This document shows positions 1 through 5,646 of a DNA stretch of 8,039 nt, in pieces (within the stretch, counting starts at the first letter, position 1; each line of letters begins with the position of its first letter). Below the pieces are notes generated by a model, which saw only the letters and a list, made by a program, of their open reading frames with translations, made no database searches and was not told the origin of the DNA. A program made the translations under genes and the position numbers. Location: NCBI GenBank assembly GCA_021793895.1, contig JAJYRW010000061.1, forward strand, positions 1 to 8,039, written 5' to 3'. This DNA comes from Actinomycetes bacterium. Its GTDB lineage: Bacteria; Actinomycetota; Actinomycetes; Actinomycetales; JAJYRW01.

Positions 1-290
1 GACACCACTTCGGAATCGGTCTCCAAGCTGAAGGAGGAGTTCGGGTTCCCAGCTCGATAATAGGAAGGATCCTCGGTGAGCCGGCTTTGGTACTCCTCCG
101 CGCCGGCGTAGGCTGCCGCGAGGGCGGCATTCCAGTCTTGGGTGTGGCGCGAGAAGCGCATGCTCCCGGTGGAGTAGGCCACGGCGGCAGTGGCAAGGAG
201 CGCCATCAAAAACCCGAGGGCCAGTACGGTGACCAGGGAGACTCCCCGATCATCGCCCTTTGGGATTCGACTCTTAAGGAGTGCGATCAT
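1..290 (-). CDS. PilX-like minor prepilin, N-terminal part (cut by window edge)
   Basis: This gene begins with an ATG at 290 and runs off the left edge, so only about 96 codons are visible. The N-terminus is a 16-residue leader ending in D-D-R-G, then V-S-L-V-T and a hydrophobic stretch (about residues 17-40), then a soluble part with aromatic and Ser/Asn-rich residues. Gly at -1 and a hydrophobic helix are what prepilin peptidase substrates show. Position +5 is Thr instead of the usual Glu, which is common in PilX and GspK minor pilins; these are known to sit at filament tips or prime assembly. It starts 15 nt after the preceding minor-pilin stop, with only a weak GAAGAG ribosome site at 298-303, so it is probably translated from the same mRNA. 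The PilX assignment rests on the leader, the missing Glu5 and its place as third gene after PilV- and PilW-like genes; the C-terminal part cannot be assessed. Confidence 0.8.
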   Translation of the reverse strand, partial: MIALLKSRIPKGDDRGVSLVTVLALGFLMALLATAAVAYSTGSMRFSRHTQDWNAALAAAYAGAEEYQSRLTEDPSYYRAGNPNSSFSLETDSEVV

Positions 291-305
291 TTTTCGTCTC
301 TTCAA

Positions 306-1013
306 TCAGAGGGTAATACCCAGGTTGGGAATGCCCACGGTGTTTCGCAGGATTACTGGCTGGGAACGCTGGGTGGGATCAGCCTGGATTTTGAGGAAGA
401 TATTTACTCGCGCGATAGAGCGGAGCTGATTGGTGTTGAAACCGCTCGGCTGGGGGACGAGGATGTGTCCGGCCGCATCCTCATACGTGAACATGGCCGG
501 GTCTCCCCCGGCAGGTGGTGCGACGGTGCGGCCAATCACGCGGGTGGAATATGGCGAGGACTGGAAGTTCCAGTACGGCGCGGTGCCGATCGCGCGGTAG
601 CGGCTCTCGACTAGTTCACGATTTGAATTGAGCCAGAACCGGATTTGCACCGGCTCGGGGGTGATCGAGTCGGTGTCGATATAGGCGTGCATCAAAATCT
701 CGTCTGCCGCGGCCGTTACGAATACCGGCTTACTCTGTGCGGTGTTTTGTACCCGGATTTCAGTTCCGGCCCGAATCACACGCGAGAGCTCGTTCATCAC
801 TACGGAGGCAATATTTGTCGAGTCGGTCGTGGACCGATCCTTGGTGAAGGCCTGACTCATCGTGGCCACCATGGTGATTGCAAGGGCACCGACGATCGTC
901 ATAAGCGCCATAGTTACCAGCAATTCAGGTAGCGAAAGTCCCACCTCGCGCCCCTGGCGCACCCGAGTATCGAGCAGCTGCGACAGACGGCGCCGAGACG
1001 AGGAACGGGTCAC
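306..1013 (-). CDS. PilW/PulJ-type minor prepilin
   Basis: This 235-residue protein begins with a basic 25-residue leader rich in Arg and Ser, ending V-G, then L-S-L-P-E-L-L-V. That gives cleavage after G25 and Glu at mature position 5 (E30). The hydrophobic N-terminal helix spans about residues 26-52. The remaining 180 residues are a soluble domain with no cysteine. The start is a GTG sharing GTGA with the stop of the preceding gene, and a GGAGG ribosome site lies 4 nt upstream inside that gene, which points to translational coupling. In the T4P family, PilW-like minor pilins join PilV and PilX in a complex that initiates filament assembly; the gene order here fits that role. The soluble domain has no motif I recognise, so the PilW label rests on leader type, size and position. 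Confidence 0.85.
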   Translation of the reverse strand: MTRSSSRRRLSQLLDTRVRQGREVGLSLPELLVTMALMTIVGALAITMVATMSQAFTKDRSTTDSTNIASVVMNELSRVIRAGTEIRVQNTAQSKPVFVTAAADEILMHAYIDTDSITPEPVQIRFWLNSNRELVESRYRAIGTAPYWNFQSSPYSTRVIGRTVAPPAGGDPAMFTYEDAAGHILVPQPSGFNTNQLRSIARVNIFLKIQADPTQRSQPVILRNTVGIPNLGITL

Positions 1014-2374
1014 GGTTCCTCCACCTCTTCTTCAAGCGGGACGCGCGGATCAAGTGTGACCTGGTTACCGGACATGTTTCCGGCGGTGAGCGGGGTGATG
1101 TTGGAGCCGGCTATCACGCTGCCGGATGCACGGGCGCTATTACCGGATCGCAGTTCCCAACTACCAAAGGGCAAGTAGATGGTGCGGGTTGTTCCTCCCG
1201 AATTTCCAAAGCGCAACTCGGTCCCCGATGCACAGTAAGGCACCTCGTCGGGCCCGGCCTGCCAGCCCGGGTCAGCTCTGCCGGTTCCCACTGAAACAGC
1301 CTTCAGGTGGCGGTTATTTGGGATGTTGACCTCTACCGCACCTACCGGAACATCAACTTCAGTGACAGCGCCCGGATCCACAGCCTCAGCGATCACCGGC
1401 ACACCGACGAGAACCTCACCGGTGGCTGGATCTTCAGTTTCAGTCCAGGCGCTGGGATCTGCCGCCGGACAGTTGCCATAAAACACCTCATACCCCGAGT
1501 TCAGCGGATGAAGGGAAAAATTGCCTGGATTGCTCGTCCCAGGCAGTGTCGAGGTCGAGTAAGTAGACCGGAAAGTGGTCTCGGAGTTAACCGAAACCAG
1601 TGCACTGGGTATATCTTCGGCAAAATAGCGCGGGCGGTATGTTGCCGCTTCGGCGTACTGGAACCCTGCTGAGCCGGAGCCGCCTGCTGTGACGCCGACC
1701 TCGATCACGGGGTTCGCATCCTGGTTGATGTCCACGAAGCCGGATTTGGAAACGCTCACCTGATACGTGCCCGGATCGACCTTTAATAAGTAGGCGCAGC
1801 CCTGCGAGTCAGTCGTGCCAGTTACTGTTCCACCACCACCCACCCGCCGGGCGGTAACGCTCACACCGGCGCTGCCGAATCCGGAATCGTCAATAACCGA
1901 GACTAAGATCGTGCCCTTGCTCGGATCGTTAATGCGCTCATTTGGGTTCAAAACGGTATGGGAAGACACTGGCGCGGCACTATTGCGCATGTTGTCCCAG
2001 GTGACATCCACGTGCACCGATTTATAACGCAACTGCCCGCCCGTACCGGAGTTGCCGCAAGTAAACGACTCCTCCGGATCACTCACCCAGGCGGTAGTGC
2101 GGGTAACGGTATAAGAATCACTGCCAACGTCGACGCGCTTGACATCGTCCAGCAGCCCAAAGAGGTCCTCGATCTCGCGCGCCGCGTCAATCTCGGACGC
2201 GGCCAGATTGGCAGCCACCTGGCGGGCGCGGGTATCGCGCGTTGAGGTCTTGACGGCGGTCATGGTGTAGAGCATTCCCAGGCTGATGAGCGCAAAGAGC
2301 ACCATCGCGATCATGACCTCGGGCAGCCCCATTCCCGCATCATCGAGATGTCTGCGTGATGCGTTTATGGACAC
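1010..2374 (-). CDS. Large modular PilV-type minor prepilin with carboxypeptidase-regulatory-like domain
   Basis: The 455-residue protein begins with a 14-residue leader ending D-D-A-G, then M-G-L-P-E-V-M-I, so cleavage is after G14 with Glu at mature position 5 (E19). The N-terminal helix covers about residues 15-42. A pilin-like region follows to about residue 150. Residues 154-216 look like a carboxypeptidase-regulatory/CnaB-type beta sandwich: an opening G-T-I-L-V-S-V-I-D-D, a central T-T-D-S-Q-G-C-A-Y, and a closing D-P-G-T-Y-Q-V-S-V-S-K-S-G-F. A further 240 residues follow, rich in Ser, Thr, Gly and Val, ending in an acidic E-E-E-V-E-E-P. Four cysteines (about 106, 193, 302, 381) could form disulfides outside the cell. 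PilV/GspI-type minor pilins are usually only 130-200 residues, so this one is unusually long. I chose GTG 2374 because an AAAGGGAG ribosome site precedes it; GTG 2389, five codons upstream, has none. Its place between pilA and the PilW/PilX-like genes supports a tip or adhesin role, which is inference. Confidence 0.85.
   Translation of the reverse strand: MSINASRRHLDDAGMGLPEVMIAMVLFALISLGMLYTMTAVKTSTRDTRARQVAANLAASEIDAAREIEDLFGLLDDVKRVDVGSDSYTVTRTTAWVSDPEESFTCGNSGTGGQLRYKSVHVDVTWDNMRNSAAPVSSHTVLNPNERINDPSKGTILVSVIDDSGFGSAGVSVTARRVGGGGTVTGTTDSQGCAYLLKVDPGTYQVSVSKSGFVDINQDANPVIEVGVTAGGSGSAGFQYAEAATYRPRYFAEDIPSALVSVNSETTFRSTYSTSTLPGTSNPGNFSLHPLNSGYEVFYGNCPAADPSAWTETEDPATGEVLVGVPVIAEAVDPGAVTEVDVPVGAVEVNIPNNRHLKAVSVGTGRADPGWQAGPDEVPYCASGTELRFGNSGGTTRTIYLPFGSWELRSGNSARASGSVIAGSNITPLTAGNMSGNQVTLDPRVPLEEEVEEP
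1018..1022 (-). promoter_or_regulatory. Ribosome binding site (GGAGG) inside the upstream gene
   Basis: GGAGG on the minus strand sits 4 nt before the GTG at 1013 and lies within the last codons of the PilV-like gene. It supports the GTG as the true start of the PilW-like gene and fits re-initiation at a GTGA stop-start overlap. Confidence 0.7.
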
Positions 2375-2377
2375 CCG

Positions 2378-2385
2378 CTCCCTTT
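2378..2385 (-). promoter_or_regulatory. Ribosome binding site (AAAGGGAG) choosing the PilV-like start
   Basis: AAAGGGAG on the minus strand ends 3 nt before the GTG at 2374. The AAAGG core is 6 nt away, a normal distance. The in-frame GTG at 2389 has no purine-rich site in front of it and overlaps this motif, so 2374 is preferred. Confidence 0.55.
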
Positions 2386-2419
2386 CCACAACTAACTCGT
2401 GTCATTTGCTGATGCAAAC

Positions 2420-2456
2420 CGACGTGGGGGTAGTGAGTTCACACACCCCCACGTCG
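2420..2456 (-). terminator. Strong hairpin after pilA (terminator, attenuator or 3'-end stabiliser)
   Basis: A perfect 12-bp inverted repeat (CGACGTGGGGGT paired with its complement; arms 2420-2431 and 2445-2456) surrounds a 13-nt loop. The loop can close further through GTG/CAC. It starts 9 nt after the pilA stop on the minus strand and ends 45 nt before the next gene. The downstream arm is followed only by GGTTTGC, so there is no real U-tract. It could be a U-less or leaky terminator, or a stem protecting the pilA 3' end. Either would let pilA be made in excess over the minor pilins downstream, as filament stoichiometry needs. The hairpin is seen; the function is inferred. Confidence 0.6.
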
Positions 2457-2465
2457 CTGAGTTAA

Positions 2466-2888
2466 CTACCCGTCGTCGCCCGAGCCGCCCGATTCGGCCC
2501 AGTCCTGCAGGCCGCCGTCGTTACTGTCGTATGTAAGGATCTCGTCGAGACTGTCATGTTTGCCCGTGAGGACGAAGCCCTTTTCATCGGCGCCCTCCGC
2601 AACCTCAACGTCTACCTGATCGGTTCCCTTAAAACCGTTATCTTCGAGCTCATCCGTGCCTAATCCCTCATAGCTGCCATTGTTGTCCACTGCATAGGTT
2701 TCTGCGGCGATGGCGGCGTTCTTCAAGTCTGATTCGACCTGGGCCTTCCAACCTTTCTCGCGCTGATTTAGGAAGAGTGGAATCGCGATCGCGGCCAGAA
2801 TGCCGATAATCACGATTACTACCAGGAGTTCAACAAGGGTAAATCCCTTATCTTCTTGCTGCCGTGCGGCTTGGAAGCGTGCAACCAT
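2466..2888 (-). CDS. pilA: Major type IV pilin (prepilin)
   Basis: The 140-residue protein has a 15-residue leader ending in D-K-G, then the classical mature start F-T-L-V-E-L-L-V-V-I with Glu5 at residue 20. The hydrophobic helix spans residues 16-38 and holds the usual A-I-A-I-P segment. Prepilin peptidase would cut after G15 and methylate F16. The mature form is about 125 residues, short but normal for Gram-positive T4P. The soluble domain is strongly acidic (many Asp/Glu, few Arg) and ends in a flexible Gly/Ser/Asp tail. It contains no cysteine, so it lacks the C-terminal disulfide loop of Gram-negative T4a pilins. The ATG has a good AAAGGA site 7 nt upstream (2896-2901). A 152-bp leader region upstream and a hairpin downstream set it apart from its neighbours, as expected for the most abundant product. 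A type II secretion major pseudopilin is less likely given PilT in the same cluster. Confidence 0.95.
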   Translation of the reverse strand: MVARFQAARQQEDKGFTLVELLVVIVIIGILAAIAIPLFLNQREKGWKAQVESDLKNAAIAAETYAVDNNGSYEGLGTDELEDNGFKGTDQVDVEVAEGADEKGFVLTGKHDSLDEILTYDSNDGGLQDWAESGGSGDDG

Positions 2889-3040
2889 GACGCTGTCCTT
2901 TCATCGTCGTTTTAAGCCGAAGTCCGAAAGAGACCTCGGTTGTCGCACTTATGTCATCGCCCCGCCGAAAGCTCTGCTTAAATGGGGTTCGCCCAAATGG
3001 AGTACTGCTGAGCGCCTTGTTATCTAACCGTTACACCTTT
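2889..3040 (-). promoter_or_regulatory. pilC-pilA intergenic region: probable structured 5' leader of pilA
   Basis: This 152-bp gap is the longest non-coding stretch in the window. On the minus strand it contains a repeated CCATTT (15-nt period) flanking GGGCGAACCC, a nested CCCC/GGGG stem enclosing AAGC-AGA-GCTT, a second hairpin at 2917-2939, and CTTTCGG twice. No convincing -35/-10 pair is visible. The best candidate, TTGATC at 3047-3052 with TAGATA at 3021-3026, has a 20-nt spacer. There is also no terminator after pilC. It is probably the untranslated leader for separate control of pilA. I could not match it to a known riboswitch class by eye. Confidence 0.4.
2917..2939 (-). other. Hairpin in the pilA leader
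   Basis: An 8-bp stem (CCGAGGTC with GACTTCGG, one G-T pair) encloses a 7-nt loop. It ends 15 nt before the AAAGGA ribosome site of pilA, close enough to affect translation or mRNA stability. The structure is read directly; its role is not known. Confidence 0.45.
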
Positions 3041-4267
3041 TTATTCGATCAAGTCGAAAACCGAGAAGATCGGTAGGTAAAGCGCTATGAGCATGCCACC
3101 CACGATCAGTCCGATGACCGCGATCATGAGCGGTTCAATGAGCGATGTGAGCTGAGCGGTCGTGGCCTCAACCTCGGCATCATAAAACTCCGAGATCTTT
3201 TCAAGCATGGTTTCTAGTGATCCTGAATCCTCACCCACCCCGAGCATCTGGACCACCATGGGCGGAAAAATCTCATGGTTGGAGAGGGGATCAGCCAAAG
3301 ATTCCCCGGTGCGTACCGAATCACGCACATCATTAATGGCGTGTTCCACCACCGCGTTTCCAGCCGTCTGGCCGACAATTTCTAGAGCCTGCAGAATAGG
3401 CACGCCAGAGCGGACCATAGTCCCTAAATTGCGCGAAAAGCGGGAAATAGCGATCTTTTTGAACAGGTTCCCGAAGATCGGAACTTTAAGCTTAAGTGGA
3501 TCGACAAATTCGCGTACTTTTCGATCGTGCCTGTGACGCCCCCACCACACAGCGAAAATTATGGTCAACACGAGTAAAACTGGCGCCATCCACTTCATCC
3601 AGCCCGAGAGCACCACAAGCAGTTTGGTCGGCCCGGGCAGTTCTCCACCCAGACCATCAAACATGTCCTGAAAAATCGGGACGATGAAAAGCAGCATGCC
3701 CACTGTCGCGAGAATCGCCATGACGAAAACAACGACCGGGTAGGTCATGGCTGACTTAATCGTTCCGCGTAATTTAACTTCTGCCTCGAAGTTATCGGCA
3801 ACCGCTAGGAGGGAAGTTTCAAGGAAACCGCCCACCTCACCGGCGCGCACCATGTTGATCATGAGCGGTGGGAATGTTAGAGGGTGTTTGGCCAAAGCAT
3901 TCGATAAGGAAGCTCCGGCCTCGACTTCGTTGCGCACGCCCCCTATTACCTTTGCCAGGGCCTCATTCTCCGTTTGCTGCGTCAAAATCGTGAGCGTGCG
4001 CAAGAGCGAGAGCCCCGCCGAGATCATCGTGGCCATTTGCCGCGACATAACGGCAATATCTTGCAGCTTGACTCGATCACTTCCGGGGAGTTTAATTTCC
4101 CGCTGCAACCCGGTTTGAGCTACTTCGCTCACAGTAAGTGGGGCGTAGCCCATTGCGGTTAAACGGGAAGCGACCGCGGTTTCGCTCGGAGCATCGATGC
4201 GTCCCGAGACGACATTGCCCCCTCGGTCGCGAACGACATAGTCGAAAGTCTTAGTAATAGCCGCCAT
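3041..4267 (-). CDS. pilC: Type IV pilus inner-membrane platform protein PilC (GspF family)
   Basis: At 408 residues this is normal PilC length. It has the family layout: a small N-terminal region (1-65), a first GspF domain (about 70-193) with M-I-S-A-G-L-S-L-L and a membrane segment at about 174-199, a second membrane segment at about 223-242, and a second GspF domain (about 272-395) that repeats the pattern (M-V-R-S-G-V-P-I-L-Q-A-L), followed by a final membrane segment at about 376-402 ending Y-L-P-I-F. PilC is the membrane platform against which PilB and PilT turn to add or remove pilin. The ATG follows the pilT stop with no gap (TAA-ATG), and its GAGGA site (4274-4278) lies within the end of pilT, so the two are likely translationally coupled. 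GspF of a type II secretion system is the alternative, made unlikely by the adjacent PilT. Confidence 0.95.
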   Translation of the reverse strand: MAAITKTFDYVVRDRGGNVVSGRIDAPSETAVASRLTAMGYAPLTVSEVAQTGLQREIKLPGSDRVKLQDIAVMSRQMATMISAGLSLLRTLTILTQQTENEALAKVIGGVRNEVEAGASLSNALAKHPLTFPPLMINMVRAGEVGGFLETSLLAVADNFEAEVKLRGTIKSAMTYPVVVFVMAILATVGMLLFIVPIFQDMFDGLGGELPGPTKLLVVLSGWMKWMAPVLLVLTIIFAVWWGRHRHDRKVREFVDPLKLKVPIFGNLFKKIAISRFSRNLGTMVRSGVPILQALEIVGQTAGNAVVEHAINDVRDSVRTGESLADPLSNHEIFPPMVVQMLGVGEDSGSLETMLEKISEFYDAEVEATTAQLTSLIEPLMIAVIGLIVGGMLIALYLPIFSVFDLIE

Positions 4268-5539
4268 TTATGTTCCTCGGTGCCCGTTGCCCACCAGGCG
4301 GTTAAAATCTTCCACGTGGTGTGCCCGGTCTAAACCTTCGGCATAGCTGATTTGGCCGCGGCGTACGTGACTTGCCAAATGTTGATCCATAGTTTGCATT
4401 CCGTGTTGGGCTCCGGCTTGCAGCGCGGAGTAAATCTGGTGCGTCTTGCCCTCGCGGATCAAGTTTCGAATACCCGGAGTTGCCACCATTACTTCCGTGG
4501 CTACTGCTCGACCCTGGCCATCGCTGGTCTTACACAGGGTTTGTGCGACCACTCCCTGCATTGAAGAAGCAAGCTGGGTGCGCACCTGCGCCTGCTGCCC
4601 GGCCGGGAAAACGTCGATGATGCGGTCAATAGTTTGGGCTGTGTCTTGCGTGTGGAGAGTGGCGAACACTAAATGTCCAGTTTCAGCCGCAGTTAGCGCA
4701 ACCGAGATCGTTTCCAAGTCCCGAAGTTCGCCAACCAAGATGATGTCCGGGTCCTGACGCAGCACATGCTTAAGAGCCTGCCCGAAACTGTGCGTATCGG
4801 CACCAACTTCACGCTGGTTCACAATAGATTTTTGGTGCGAATGCAAGAACTCAATGGGGTCTTCTACTGTCATGATGTGACTTGCGCGAGTCCGATTAGC
4901 CAGGTCAATAAGTGCAGCGAGCGTCGTTGACTTACCCGACCCAGTTGCCCCAGTTACCAAAACTATGCCGCGCGGCAGTTCAGCAAACTGCGCTACGGAG
5001 GCGGGAATCCCAAGTTCTTCAAGCGGCTTAATTTCAAAAGGAATGAGTCGAAAAGCCGCGCCCACCGATTCGCGCTGGCGGTAAATATTTACGCGGTAGC
5101 GAGCTTGGCGCGGAATCGAATAAGAAAAGTCCAGTTCTAAATTCTCTTCAAATTGCTCGCGCTGCTTTTGAGTCAAAATAGAAAACAGCACGCGTGCGAG
5201 CGAATCAGTTTGCAGCTTCGAGTGATTCGCGATGGGTTCTAACGAGCCGTGTAAGCGCAGCATTGGCGGGGATCCTGCCGTCAGGTGCAAATCCGAGCCC
5301 CCGACCTGGTTGAGGTACAGCAGGAGTTCATTGAGGTTGAAGTCTTCCGGCTCAATCGTGGCGACGCCCAATCTGCCCGCGGTTCGAGGGGGCGAATTTT
5401 GAGGATTAGAACTCGGCATGCTGGGCATAGAAGCCCGCCGGGGTGCCCGTTCGCCCGGCACGGGAGGCATGGGTGGCAGGTTGCCATCACTGCTCATCTC
5501 AGACGCGCGATAAATACCCGGCTTTGCTTCGTTATTCAT
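4268..5539 (-). CDS. pilT: Type IV pilus retraction ATPase PilT, with Pro-rich N-terminal extension
   Basis: This 423-residue secretion ATPase has Walker A G-A-T-G-S-G-K-S-T at 197-205, an Asp box T-V-E-D-P-I-E-F at 224-231, Walker B D-P-D-I-I-L-V-G-E at 263-271 and a His box H-L-V-F-A-T-L-H-T at 289-297. It also has G-I-R-N-L-I-R-E at 356-363, equivalent to the AIRNLIRE motif that marks PilT rather than PilB. There is no tetracysteine zinc site, again as in PilT. It powers pilus retraction and hence twitching, DNA uptake or surface sensing. Usual PilT is about 345-370 residues; the first 60 or so here are an extra low-complexity segment rich in Pro, Ser, Met and Arg before the core (E-L-L-L-Y-L-N at 71-77). 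The ATG at 5539 has only a weak GGGAC site; no better-supported later start was found. A 107-bp gap separates it from pilB. Confidence 0.95.
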   Translation of the reverse strand: MNNEAKPGIYRASEMSSDGNLPPMPPVPGERAPRRASMPSMPSSNPQNSPPRTAGRLGVATIEPEDFNLNELLLYLNQVGGSDLHLTAGSPPMLRLHGSLEPIANHSKLQTDSLARVLFSILTQKQREQFEENLELDFSYSIPRQARYRVNIYRQRESVGAAFRLIPFEIKPLEELGIPASVAQFAELPRGIVLVTGATGSGKSTTLAALIDLANRTRASHIMTVEDPIEFLHSHQKSIVNQREVGADTHSFGQALKHVLRQDPDIILVGELRDLETISVALTAAETGHLVFATLHTQDTAQTIDRIIDVFPAGQQAQVRTQLASSMQGVVAQTLCKTSDGQGRAVATEVMVATPGIRNLIREGKTHQIYSALQAGAQHGMQTMDQHLASHVRRGQISYAEGLDRAHHVEDFNRLVGNGHRGT

Positions 5540-5646
5540 TACTCGTCCCGTCTGCTCGACAAAGAATCAGCATCGAACGGGCACCCGCAGTCACCGCTCA
5601 TGCATGGGCAATATCGGCCCCGGCTGCCGCCAACTTAAATATCTGC

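Noticed and set aside
87..614. Plus-strand open frame across two minor pilin genes
   Set aside because: It is antisense to two proteins with clear prepilin leaders; its composition (Gly/Arg/His-rich) is that of a shadow frame.
2889..3000. Cyclic di-GMP riboswitch in the pilA leader
   Set aside because: The conserved GEMM segments around the ligand site could not be found by eye; only generic stem potential remains.
3021..3052. TTGATC / TAGATA as a pilA promoter
   Set aside because: The spacer is 20 nt and the -10 matches only three of six consensus bases, so it is not a supportable sigma-70 promoter call.
5285..5638. Plus-strand open frame over the pilT 5' end and the pilB-pilT gap
   Set aside because: It mostly overlaps the conserved PilT coding sequence, and its translation (Arg-rich, no motif) looks like a shadow frame.
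5540..5646. A promoter, small gene or terminator in the pilB-pilT gap
   Set aside because: Only short inverted repeats such as CGGGTGCCCG are present; no U-tract, no credible -35/-10 pair and no small frame with a ribosome site were seen.
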